Source: Tigriopus japonicus (taxonomy: Eukaryota > Arthropoda > Copepoda > Harpacticoida > Harpacticidae). Taken from it: 64,000 nucleotides of DNA. The notes beneath the pieces were generated by a model. That model was not told where the DNA came from. It saw only the letters and a list, made by a program, of their open reading frames with translations, and ran no database searches. Positions 10,693-21,387 of the stretch are shown here, piece after piece; the first letter of the stretch is position 1, and each line of letters begins with the position of its first letter. Position numbers and translations under genes: made by a program. The DNA lies in NCBI GenBank assembly GCA_010645155.1, contig JAAGOF010000117.1, positions 64,057-128,056 of the forward strand, read 5' to 3'.

Positions 10693-11391
10693 TTATTGAT
10701 CGTTTCGGGTGGGAAGAAACTTCTCCATCCAAGATCTATCCCAAGGATTTGGTACCTCATGGTTTCTTGGCCGAGATTCATGTCTCAAATCTGCAGGTTC
10801 GGATGGAAACAACGAACTTGGGCGAGGTCTAAGAGCCCAATCCCACAGCAACTTTGCATCAGCCATCCGATCAGCCAAGGAATCGATTTTATGGGATATG
10901 GTGAGAGATTCTGGGACAATCGGGTCTTGTTGGGGTTTATACCAAGCCAAACAGGCCCTGCCATAAGACGCCTCAAACTGAGGTTGGAAATTCTTGATCC
11001 AATTCCGAAGAAGTTTGTGAGCATGGTCAAATTCTTCTTTGCCACGTGGATCAGTCAATCCTTTGGCAAGGGCAGCTTCCTTGATTTGCTCAATGTGTTC
11101 CAGAAAGAGCTCAACTTTGGAAGTTTCATCTCGGACAAAACCCTCGGCTTCAGTTCGGATTGGGATCAGAATCCGAATCTCGGTCATCTTCAGGTCTGTC
11201 AGAGAATCCAATTGCTCGCGGGTAAAACTGGGATATTCTGATCGGAAGTAATCACGCCAAATTGGTTTGAGAGCTTCGATTTCTTCGTCAACGGGAGATG
11301 GAGAGGATGAAGCGAGGTAGGATGTCCATTCCGATATGTTCTTGTCTTGACCAAAGACGATGTGCTTCTGCGGGTTTATTTCGCCTTGCAT
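10693..11391 (-). CDS. Short gag-like protein related to the 4.2-kb gag
   Basis: An open frame of about 232 codons runs from ATG at 11391 to the stop at 10693-10695. Its N-terminal half aligns by eye with the ORF at 4161-5822: DLKMTEIRILIPIRTEAE against DIKLAEIRNLIPVRTKIE, and AWYKPQQDPIV against VWYKPYEDPLI. It lacks the later gag region and zinc knuckles. Upstream there is a convincing 69-bp intron in the leader: donor TTGT|GTAAGT (exon end 11488) and acceptor TTTTCAG (exon start 11418). An in-frame ATG at 11475 lies inside that intron and was not chosen. A spliced leader plus an intact frame suggest an expressed, possibly domesticated, gag fragment; that is inference. A minus-strand AATAAA lies near 10336-10342. 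Confidence 0.6.
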   Translation of the reverse strand: MQGEINPQKHIVFGQDKNISEWTSYLASSSPSPVDEEIEALKPIWRDYFRSEYPSFTREQLDSLTDLKMTEIRILIPIRTEAEGFVRDETSKVELFLEHIEQIKEAALAKGLTDPRGKEEFDHAHKLLRNWIKNFQPQFEASYGRACLAWYKPQQDPIVPESLTISHKIDSLADRMADAKLLWDWALRPRPSSLFPSEPADLRHESRPRNHEVPNPWDRSWMEKFLPTRNDQ

Positions 11392-11488
11392 AATGTTTGT
11401 GAGAAAACGGCAAAGTGGCTGAAAAGGTGAAAAAATGCGACAAATTGATAGAAAAGTGGAAAACTTTGAAAGCAAAAACTAACTTACA

Positions 11489-12507
11489 CAATATGAAAAT
11501 CAATATTGTGGAGCTTTGTACTGTGGCTGATTTCTTGATATACTGATTTCTTGATATGAAGATGAGTGTTGAGTGATTGTGACTGGTTGCGTCTTATCAA
11601 ATTTAGGACGCCATCGACCGTGTAACGCATAAGGGCCCATAGGGTCAGCACGTTTGGCGCCAAAAGTTAGCGTCCATCAGCATACCGGCAGAAGGGTAAA
11701 ACGTGCGTGGGATGTAGAAAAGCGTCGCATCCTCGTGAAGTTTGGCGGGAAAACAAATGAGAGCGTGGTTATGATGCAAAAATTAGCCTTCATTGAAACC
11801 ATTGAATACCATGAGATCCCTGGTGATAGGAACTTAATTTCATTGATGATGAAAAATAAAAAGATGAACTTCTCAAAAGAAGCTGTTATTATTAGATATT
11901 AGAAACCCAAGAACTCCCAAAGGTGCCTAAAGAGCGAGAAGTAAGTCTTAACACCGAGAATAGAATAAATGTATAATGGATATACTTTGAAGTTAAATTG
12001 AGAAAAAATGAGCAGGCCGAGATCATTTGATAACAAAATGATAGATTAAACGCGACAGGTCCCTTTTATACTTACACTGATACCCTCTGAACAAATTAAA
12101 ATGCAAGGAGAGTATTGCAATTATCAAGAAGCACTAAATTTCTTGAGTGGGAGGCTAACGGCGAGAATTATGATTTTCAAAAGAATTCATTCAATTGCGT
12201 TCTTATGCAAACGAGACCTTGCACCAAAAGTAGTTGTAAAGAACGTACAGTAATTCGTTCCTTTCTTCGCAGAAGGAACTGTACTACCATTTCATTTCAA
12301 AAATGGTGTAATTGTAACCACCCAAAAACCCAAAACGCACTCGTTACTGGTTACTTTTCCAATTTTATCGAATTTAAAAGTCTAAAGCTGACTTATAAGA
12401 AAAAAGGTTCAAAATCCAAACTGACAATTATTACCGATATTTGAAGCCTAACAATTACAAATTGTTATTGTCTTTCCGTAAAAGAAAAAAATTCAAGCCT
12501 AGTATTC
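11489..12507. other. Gene-free tract with a gypsy-like 3' fragment
   Basis: No gene is supported. Bases about 12135-12225 share GGGAGGCTAACG and neighbouring words with 20404-20490, which follows the gypsy integrase relic, so this is probably a fragment of the same retrotransposon's 3' end. Confidence 0.4.
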
Positions 12508-12906
12508 TACCTTCTATTATTGTTGCCGTCTTCTTATTCCAATTTTTTTAAGTTTTCAAAAAATACTTTAAATTTCAATACCTTTTGGAAAATTGAGATT
12601 CTCCAATTTATAATTGATTTTTTAATTCAATTATAACTACAATTGTCTTTGGGAAGCGACCGTATTCAAAAACATTTCTTCATTAACTCCTTTTAAATGA
12701 GCCCCAAATGTTTAAAATACACCGTAAAATCGTACATTTTTAACAATTTAACTATTTCAACTTTTTTTCCCGCCTATTTCAACTATTTTGACAATAAAGG
12801 TAACAAAAATGTTAACTTTTACCGTTTTCATCTTTTAAAAATCTCCCTAGTTAAATATTTTCTTACATCGTTCATTCATTCATTAATGCAACAATAATAG
12901 AAGGTA
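12508..12906. mobile_element. Candidate foldback MITE
   Basis: TACCTTCTATTATTGTTG at 12508-12525 is repeated as a perfect inverse at 12889-12906. The 400-bp interior is AT-rich and non-coding. The ends start and finish in TA, as in Tc1/mariner-type insertions, but no longer target duplication is visible. Confidence 0.5.
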
Positions 12907-15009
12907 GGAAAAACAAGGAAAAGAGCAAGATATCGGCGAAAACAATAAAATCTCCCCCCAAAATGTGCAAAACAGTTGGAAAAAAATCGCTCAAAACCGC
13001 AAAAATGTTAAAAGTGCTCAAAAATGGAAAAAGTGTTTTAGTCCGAAAAATTGGCTAATCCAACCAAGATTGCTCGATTTGATGAGCAAAACCTTTTCAC
13101 TTTTTCTCCTCCATGATTGATCTGTAATATATTTTTGACTCAAAGTATTTTAACTTCTTCAATTGAGGAGGACAGAAAAAGAGTAACAAAACGAGAAAAA
13201 TCTCAATTTTAGCTTTAATAACAACAAGCTAAAGCCAAAATAACTCCTTCCTTTGTACGTACATTTCTAGCAGTTTCGGGACTACTCCAGCAAATTCAAG
13301 AAAACACTTTTAACAAATTCCTCCAACTAAAATGTCATTGATTTTATTGGACAAATCAAAAAGGAATGTTTTCTTTTTGCAGATTTGTCCTAAGTTCTTT
13401 AAGATTAAGTTTGTTTAGCAATTTTTTGAAACGCCATATAAAAGCGACAAATCTGCTAGAAACTGGCCTTTTTGGCAAAGTAATTTGGAACGAGTTATTT
13501 GTAACACCATTTCTTTTTTTGAAAAGGACCATTAGCAAGGTCTTATTTGGAAAATAACGTAATTGATTAGCTCCTACAGGAAATTATTATTCTTTCGGTA
13601 GCCTTCCAATCTAGTTAAATTCATAGTTCCTGCAAGTAAGTATAGAAATGTCCAAATACAATGACCATTGATCATTGCGCGATCTTGATATTAATCACTA
13701 GAGCAGGGATTAAGAATTAAAAAACGGAAGATATTATTTTACTCTTTTTACCCTTTTTGACAGATTAAACGTTTTCCACCAAAAACCCGTTTTTTCCTTT
13801 TTAGCCACATTTGTATCTCACTGCATTTTTTTGCAAAAAAATATGCAACAAGTGCTTCTTGATTTTGCGCTTTTGGGGCCCTTTGCGCATTTTGCTTTTC
13901 AAGTCCAAGGATATTAACTGGAACGAAGTTGAACTTTTTGGACATTTTCGCCAGAAAAAAAAACGTTTTTTGGGTTTTGAAAATCATTTTGAACTTATTT
14001 TTGCATTTAGTAGAATTGTTAAGGAGAAAAAACTTTTTTAACGTTTTTCAGATCCATTTTTTTGAAATTTTACTCCGACCTAAGAAAAAGGTCGTCAAAG
14101 CTTTTCTAGGCGAAAGACTTTTCTAGGTAAAAAATGTTTATCTAATTATCGAGAAAAAAGAATCCCAGCTAAAAAAACAACAAACAAAATATAGTTTGCC
14201 TATTCAATTGACAAATTGAGAAGAGATTTTTTTTACGAAATCCTGTTTTTTTTGTTCATCTGGAAAAAGTTTTTTTTACAGCTGAAAATAACTTTTTGCC
14301 CGTTTTTGGCTGAAATAAACTTTTTTCGCCATATCTCTAGCCTAGAAGATTCTTTTTTGACATTTTTTTCCAACTTTTCCGCCCTCTAATAATAACGAGA
14401 ACCTACATGCTTGACCTCTAAAATCTCTTTGACCTCTAATTTTAGAGGCCTTAAATCACAAAAAAACATACAAACATTTTCTAATAGCTTTTGCAAACTT
14501 TTCCGACAAACTTAAAATAAATTATTATTTTTGTGCATGCCATTTTCTCAAAACAAACTCATTTCTCTGTTCCAATTTTTCAAAATCTCTTTCAAAACAA
14601 GCTTTTGAAATAATTTGAAACACTGCGTTGCCAGACCAAAAAAACTGGAATAAGATGTACCTCCTCCAAGAAAAACACGGTAGATTCTTGGAACTACCTT
14701 AGCCGCAATAATTTAATTGTGTGTATACTAGAATAAAACCCTGCCACGAATATGGTTCTTTTAATGGAGTGTTCATTGACAGGAATAAGACTAAGGCAAT
14801 TCAAAACTTAGCTTATTTCTAAACCTGAGGTCGAAAAAATACTTTTTTTTACTAATGGTAGACTTTTTATCAAGTTTACATAGATAATAGTCCTTCAGCC
14901 TTGCAATGGAGTTCCAAAAGTAATGTTATTATTCATCTGTATGCTTTCATTTAATAAAGAGTTGATTTTGATGTAATTGCAACCATCTAAACTTTTCCAT
15001 CACTAAAAT
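12907..15009. other. Very AT-rich tract with T and A runs
   Basis: Long homopolymer runs and GAAAAA/TTTTTC words dominate 12.9-14.7 kb. Short frames rich in Phe and Lys on both strands are a by-product of this composition. No exon, RNA gene or defined repeat was recognised. Confidence 0.5.
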
Positions 15010-15262
15010 GCAAAGTACTCATTGCAACACCTGATTGCAGATTTCCATGGATTTCGTAGCCGTAGGGTTGATCCTCCACGCCTTGCAAAGCCAGCCATTG
15101 CAAAGCGGCCAGACCATATTTTGCCACTTGGCAACATTATTTTCAGTATCAAAATGGTCCGTAGTCTGTTGGTGCGAATTAGCATGCTAGAGCTTCTCTG
15201 AGAAAAGAATGGGAGGAGAGTCGAACCAAGAACTTCTTGCATATTAAGATACTGCTCCTCTA
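15010..15262 (-). mobile_element. tRNA-derived SINE, copy 3
   Basis: Minus-strand B box GGTTCGACTCT at 15217-15227 and the shared body (CAAAATGGTCC, GTTGGTGCGAATTAGCA in plus-strand reading) match copies 1 and 2. The head is diverged. It lies next to the right inverted repeat copy. Confidence 0.65.
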
Positions 15263-15474
15263 TCCGTGAATAGAAATATGAAAATTGAAGAGGAGATGAT
15301 GTTACTGACCAAAAGTGCTTTCAGGCGTAATTTTAGGTTGGGATATCTTTTGTTAAAAAGCTTGGAAACTATGTTTATTTGATTTAAGATAAAATTATTT
15401 TGTATTCCCTTTTCCCTAATATTATAAGAAAGGCAAATTTGCGTTTAAAGTTGGATAACGTTTTACTTAGATAA

Positions 15475-16789
15475 CTCTTTTTGCAAGAGCACCAACGAGT
15501 TCATTTTCTGCCTACCCTTGCCTGAATTTCAAAGCCACTTAACGTTTAAATCCATGGTTCAATTGAGCTGAAAATTAGTAGACGAATGCTTTGTGACATA
15601 AAGAACAACTCATGTAAAATATAGCCCATCTTTGATTGGGAGCAAAAATGATAAAATTTGAAGCTGCCATCTCAGTCCAGCAGTAGCATGGTCTACGTCT
15701 GGTCCCAGCCAAGGTAAGACGGTCCCAGCTAATATTTAAGGACGCTTTCAAACACGTGATTTCAACTGATTTAGAGGTGCAACAGTTTTTCAGCGATTGA
15801 GCTGCTGGACGATGAACCAAGATACGGTTGTTTGTCTGCGTAAAGAAGAAGGGTGAAGTGACGCTCAGTTTCAAGGGAACCGTTCACATGTTCAGAGCTC
15901 TTTCAGACAACGTTCACAGATTCAAAGGTAAGTGAAATTGTTATGGTTTCAAACATACATAATGGTTGACAATTCATCGCGACAAATATAGTTGCTCTTT
16001 TTGAACTTTGAACAGATCAAAATATGAGGAGAATATTGCAATTATGCATAGAAATGTCCAAATACACCAACCCCTGATCATTGTGCGATCTTGATATTGA
16101 TCACGCTAAAAAGAAATCTGCGTTAAATTGGCAATACCCCACAAAACACAGCCATTTCCACCAAAGGCAAACGTTTTTTTTTTTTTTACTGCGCGCTTCC
16201 TGTCTGAGTTTCACCCATTCATTGACGGTTTCGAGATTTGTGGTCAGTCTTAACAATCGCCTCGATCCGTTAACATCGTTGTTTGATCGTTAGTGAAACC
16301 GGAATTGACACCCTAGTAATAATAATAATTGATCTCATTTTCTACTGGTAAGAATCATCTTTTAGGTGTTGTTGTCATTCGAGTTCTGTAATTGGAAGGA
16401 ATTGATTAAATGAATTGAATCGACGTTGAGCACGCATCTTTTGATGTCGCAAAATACGGTTCTTTTTGGCATATAGAAAAACACAATTATTTTTGTTTAT
16501 TTCATATTTGTGAGATACATTTAACTCAGAGCTAACTATATTATTAATCACGATTGTTCCATGGTCAAGATTAATTGAGTACCAAGTCAAAATTTCAGAA
16601 GTAGTGTGGGAACCTTACAGAATTTCAGTGGTAATGCATTTACCCAAAAATCAAACCATTACAGAGTCAGTAGACAACTTATTGCGTTTTACTCATGTAC
16701 CAAAAGGCTTTTTGCTTTGCTCTTGTTAAGTTTGGAAGCAACACAGTTAAAATGAACTAATTATAAATTCGTCAAAATAAACCAAACCT
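15475..16789 (-). repeat. 1.3-kb repeat, right inverted copy
   Basis: Inverse of 6011-7322. The inner edge begins at the palindrome CTCTTTTTGCAAGAG and the outer edge ends at CCAAACCT. On the plus strand, 15840-15930 holds an open coding-like stretch (VKKKGEVTLSFK and on to DNVHRFK) followed by a good donor, AAAG|GTAAGT. The left copy keeps the same stretch in reverse. The segment further upstream is broken by stops in both copies. Confidence 0.85.
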
Positions 16790-16914
16790 TAACATATGGA
16801 AGTTCAATATAAAAAATGGTCCTCAAGATCAAGTCTGAAAATGTACTTTCAGTACATATTACTTTTTGTCTTTCAATTTTTTCAGCTTTTATGGCTTTTA
16901 TTTTAAGTTATCAA

Positions 16915-17452
16915 TAGGGCCCGGAAACATTTTTTAAAATATAAAATATTCTAAAAATATTTTTCCACTTTTCCTCGATTTTTTAAATACTTTGGTTGTT
17001 TCAAGGAGAAAATAAAATTTTTCTCAAATATTCTAGTCAAAAAAAAATATTTCGGAAAAAATTGAGGAAAAAAATGAATGACCAATGCTCCAAAGAGCCT
17101 TCCCAAAATGAACCCAAAATACAAAAATCTCTACAAAATAACAATGTACCAAGATAAGACATTCACACTACTGTCAAAAACGAAAAAACTGCGCCATAAA
17201 TTGAGGCAAATTGAAAATTGTATTGTTTAAATCAATTACATGTCAAGTTTGCCCCAAAAATGGCCAAATGCATCAATTTCACCAGGAACAAATTTGGAAA
17301 ATCGGTGCACACAGACCAAAATACCAAAAAATGGCCTTGTCAAAAAAAAATATTTCTGAAGGTTCCGGCTTTTTTCCAAATATTTTGGGCTTTTGAAGAA
17401 AATATATATTTGATATTTTGTCACATCTTTGCAAATATTTTTCCGGGCCCTA
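16915..17452. mobile_element. hAT-type MITE, TAGGGCCCGGAAA family, copy 1
   Basis: The ends are TAGGGCCCGGAAA and TTTCCGGGCCCTA. The flanking 8-mers are identical, GTTATCAA at 16907-16914 and 17453-17460, a perfect 8-bp target duplication typical of hAT elements. The interior is AT-rich and non-coding. A second copy is at 60940-61425. Confidence 0.9.
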
Positions 17453-18409
17453 GTTATCAACTATGCATTGAAATATAATTGAAATTCGACTCATTCCGAC
17501 TTTGCTTCCTGAGCTTTGATTTTTGAAAAGTGGATCAAAAAGTTCAAAAATACTTGAAAATTTCCTAAATGTGCTTTTTGCCTGACCAACAATGAACTCA
17601 CACTTGCGAAACATTTACCTTGTCGGAAGAGTGTAATAGGGTAAATTAGGTCAATTTTAGTTGTCAAGTTTAAAAGCAGACAAAAAAAGATGGTATGCTA
17701 AGTTCATCGGAAAAAAGAACTCCTAAGTTTAATATTGACGAAAATGGGCTTTGGAGAAAACTGCATGTTATATCATTTGGGTCAAGTTGTGACTTGATAT
17801 GAATAAAGTTTTATAGAAGTCTCGGTTTGCACCCAATGTGTTACAATGTTCCGAGTTTCTTACCATCTTCAGTAGACATAAATCATTTAGATAATATCCT
17901 AAATGTTTTTTTGCCTGACCAGCAATGAAATCACCCTCGCGAAACATTTACCTTGTTGGAAGAGTGTGATAGGGTAATTGAGTACTAGAGGGAGTGTAAG
18001 CCTTAAAATGTGTCTCCTGTTGCCAATTGTTGAGCGGACAAAAGTACGGGAACATTTGAAATGTGTGACCAGGCAAATGTCGGTAATGGTGACGATGTAA
18101 GGTCCAGTCGAAAGACCAGATCAGTGCTGCCAGAATTTTACGAACCAATCATGCCAAAAAAAATCGAATAGAGGGTCAGACTCGGCTAGATGGAAGCATA
18201 TAATGTTACTGTCATGCTGTGGTACTTGGGCAAAAAAATGAAACCAAAGTAGTTATCATTTAAAGCAATACAGACCTTCTAGGTAGAATACTTTACTTGC
18301 AAGAATGAATTTCAGATCAAAATCCTTTTTATCTGACTTTTTAAATCTATTTTTTGACAATAAGAATTTTCCTCTATAATAGGAGGAATTCTATTATAGA
18401 ATTCTCTTC
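17453..18409. other. Gene-free tract, nothing recognised
   Basis: There is a weak local repeat: CCTGACCARCAATGAA...CCTTGTYGGAAGAGTG occurs near 17580-17640 and 17910-17970. No exon or defined mobile element was found. Confidence 0.4.
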
Positions 18410-20420
18410 TGGGGTCGTTTCCAGTTTCCACCAACCTCGGAACGTTTTAGTGTCGTTCATGTGGGTTCATGTGGGTCCCTTACCATCTAGTGAGGGGTAC
18501 TGTTACCTTTTTTCCTAGGTATGCAAGGTAGCCGGAAGCCTTCCCCATGAAATTTGCGACGGCTAATTCATGCGCTAGAGCTTTGATGGAGTGGAAATCC
18601 CGTTTTGGTGTTACGACGACACTCATTAGTAGGGACGGGCAAATAGTGGAAAAAAAATTGGTAACATAAACCAATTTTTCTGCCTTTTTGCACTTTTTAT
18701 TTACGATTTTGGCTAAAATTGACAAATTGTTCAGAAAATTTAGTGGCTTTTGAAAGAATTTTTAGTTTTAAAGATCAAATTTTGAACTGGTCAAAAAAGC
18801 TTGCATCTGCAATTAAACATTTTCAGCACCTTGAAGAAATATGTGCATTTCAGACACAAACCTCACACTTTATTCACCATCTTGGCATTCCATCCCCTGA
18901 CTTAAGAATCTCATTGCATGTAACCAACAAATATCAAACCTAAAAAACCTCAAGTTATGGTAATGGAAGAATATAGATTGTAGGCTTAGGGTTGCTGCCT
19001 CCAAAGATCGCTATTTCTAAAAAAGGACGTAATAAACTTGAAATCATCAAGCGAAGGATACATCAGTGTAGCAGTACACGTTGTTAAATTGACATGGAGA
19101 CCTCACTTTTAAGTTCCAAAAGTATTTGAGAACAGTTTTGATGTGATGAGACAATGCCACATTTTGAATTGAGTTCTGGTAATTAGGCCACGGGCAAAAT
19201 ATTGAAGCAATGTCACACAAAGCATGCTTAAAACACATTTATGCATATTTTCTTTGATACAATTGTTAGGCACACGTGGGTCTCGAGTATTGGTGAAATC
19301 TATTTTCTGTTCAACTTTCAATGGCTATTTTTGAACATTCTTGAAGGACAAAAATGGACCGATGTTAAGCCATATTAAACAACGGGTCAATGGATTTTGA
19401 CAATATTTTAGGTACAGACAGCCATGAGACCACCTTAGAAATTGAGAATTCCGAAGATTGTTTTTAAGAGTATCTTTAATGACCTTATATCCTTTTTTGG
19501 CCATGATCTAATTAATAGAACTCAATTACCGTTGCAGCATTGTTTCTTCACCTTAAAACTAGTCTCAAATGTCTTTAGAACTTGTAAATGACATCTCCCG
19601 CTCAATTAAGAGCCGTGGGTACTCCATGAATGACGTTGAAGTCCAAATGCAAGTTGCTCTTTTTTGACATTTATTTGCTCTTTTTCGTTATTTATTTGCA
19701 CTTTCAACATTTTTTTCACTTTGTTTTTCACTTTGGGGTACATTTTCCTGCAACTTTTGGTAACTACAAGGGTAAGATTATTTGCACTTTCTGCCCGTCT
19801 CTACTTATTAGTGACTGAGGTTCCCAATTGGAAAGTGAAGTCTGGCGAGAATTGATGCTGCTGTTTGGGATTGATAAAAACCGAACTGCTTCATAAAAGC
19901 CAAAAGCAAAGGCAATGGTAGAACGCCTTCATAGATGATTGAAATCCGTTTTTAAGATCAAAATTGCCTGCAGATGAGAATTGTTTGAACACACTTCCAA
20001 TGATAATATTTGGTAGACAGAATTCTCAAAAGCCTGATGCGGGTTCTTCTCCTGTTCAACATGTTCGATGCGAAAATCCACGACTACCTGGGAAAATATT
20101 TGCTCAAGCATCACAAGATCGTAACATTCGGACTGAGATTGCAGAACTTCGAAATTGTTTGAGGTCACTCACAATTTCTAAACCCAATCATCATAACTCA
20201 AGAGCTTACAAGTTTCATCACAAAGACTCCTATACAACAGAAGCACTTTTCGTCAAAAATTCATCTCATATTGGTTTGGAACCTTTGTAAAGAGGTCCCT
20301 TCAAAATCATTTGGCGTGGAAAGAAGTTTCCTTTTGGACTTAGATGGAAAATACGATGGCTTTTGCATTGATCGTTTAAAACTAAAACCACTGCATTTCT
20401 CTGAACTGGGAGGCTAACGA
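18410..20420 (+). pseudogene. Ty3/gypsy integrase relic, split by a hAT insertion
   Basis: Two plus-strand pieces, 18410-18629 and 19804-20420, read as successive parts of a gypsy-type integrase. They cover the central catalytic core, the MVERLHR-like segment, the RLPG region and a C-terminal IDRLK motif. Several stops and frameshifts are present, so it is inactive. The break lies exactly at the 8-bp target duplication of the element at 18630-19803. Protease and reverse transcriptase regions were not found upstream. The sequence after the C-terminus (GGGAGGCTAACG) recurs near 12135. Confidence 0.8.
18630..19803. mobile_element. hAT-type element, TAGGGACGGGC family, copy 1
   Basis: The ends are TAGGGACGGGCAAATAGTG and GCACTTTCTGCCCGTCTCTA. 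The flanks are CTCATTAG (18622-18629) and CTTATTAG (19804-19811), an 8-bp target duplication with one change. The 1,174-bp interior is shared with 59635-60750 and has no transposase, so the element is non-autonomous. Confidence 0.88.
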
Positions 20421-21387
20421 AATGAACTATGATTTCCAGTAGGAACATATCAACCACGTTCTTCTGCAATGTGAAACCTTGTCGAGGTTGACTTGAATCA
20501 AGCCTTGAATACGTTTTTATATTTTCAGCTTCATTGAACGTCGCAGTTCAATGAAGTTGATTCAATTAAATCAAAGTTCAGTGCAAATCCTACCGAGAAT
20601 GAATGAACTAAGCCTCTTTTGGTAATTGCTTTACCTCAAAAGGGCGAATTCATTCATTCTATGCTCTCTTCAGTACATAAGTTTGAGAAGGCATATCTTT
20701 TTACTTCAGCATTCGATTGAGCCAAAAATTAAAATACGTAGTCTAATGAATACAAGCAAGGTCTTGTTTGCTAAAAGACCAATATTGGAACATTCTCTCG
20801 ATCCTCATTCCTTAAAAGACTGAAGCTCGTAAATCAAAATATTGGTGAGATTTAATTCGTAGACTTATCATATTGGTTGCTTTTGGCAATGTTTTAACCG
20901 AAATCAAATTTTTCAATCTCGGTTGGTAAACCGAGGTTTACCAACGGTAAACCAAAAAGGTTTACCAGGTTTTTTAAACCTAGGAGCTCTTTTTTGGTCT
21001 CCGAAACGGAAATGTTTCAAAGATGTTGCCGGTTTTTTTTGGCCTATTTCATGTTCGGTATTATATTGTTTATTTTTTACTTGCTAAGAGCACTTTTAAT
21101 TCTACCATAGTAGAAGTAGAGAATTGACACAGCGAAATTTAGTCATAAAGGTCGGTTTTTAAATTCCAAAGCCTTTTGAGAACAGTTTTGAAATTGAAAA
21201 AGTGGTGCCCCATATATACGATTTGGATTCTGCTAGTTGGTTCACGGGCAAAGAAATCGTTATACTATCTATCACTTCCAACATGCTTAATAACAAATTT
21301 GCTTGGTTATCGAGTGCACAAAGGACGGCGCTGCTCTAAAATATCAATATAATCCATGACGCGGATCATTTTTGAATGGCTCTACTC
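20421..21387. other. Repeat debris
   Basis: A short palindromic cluster of GGTAAACC and GGTTTACC words lies near 20925-20985. Bases 21170-21260 (GAACAGTTTTGA to CACGGGCAAA) match a segment of the TAGGGACGGGC element interior also found near 19120, 42000 and 60030. No gene is seen. Confidence 0.45.

Noticed and set aside
13356..14126. Several overlapping Phe/Lys-rich frames
   Set aside because: They occur on both strands of an extremely AT-rich tract and have no domain or splice support.
6011..16789. Maverick/Polinton with long terminal inverted repeats
   Set aside because: The arms and 10.8-kb span would fit, but no polymerase, integrase, ATPase or capsid genes lie between them and no 6-bp duplication is seen.
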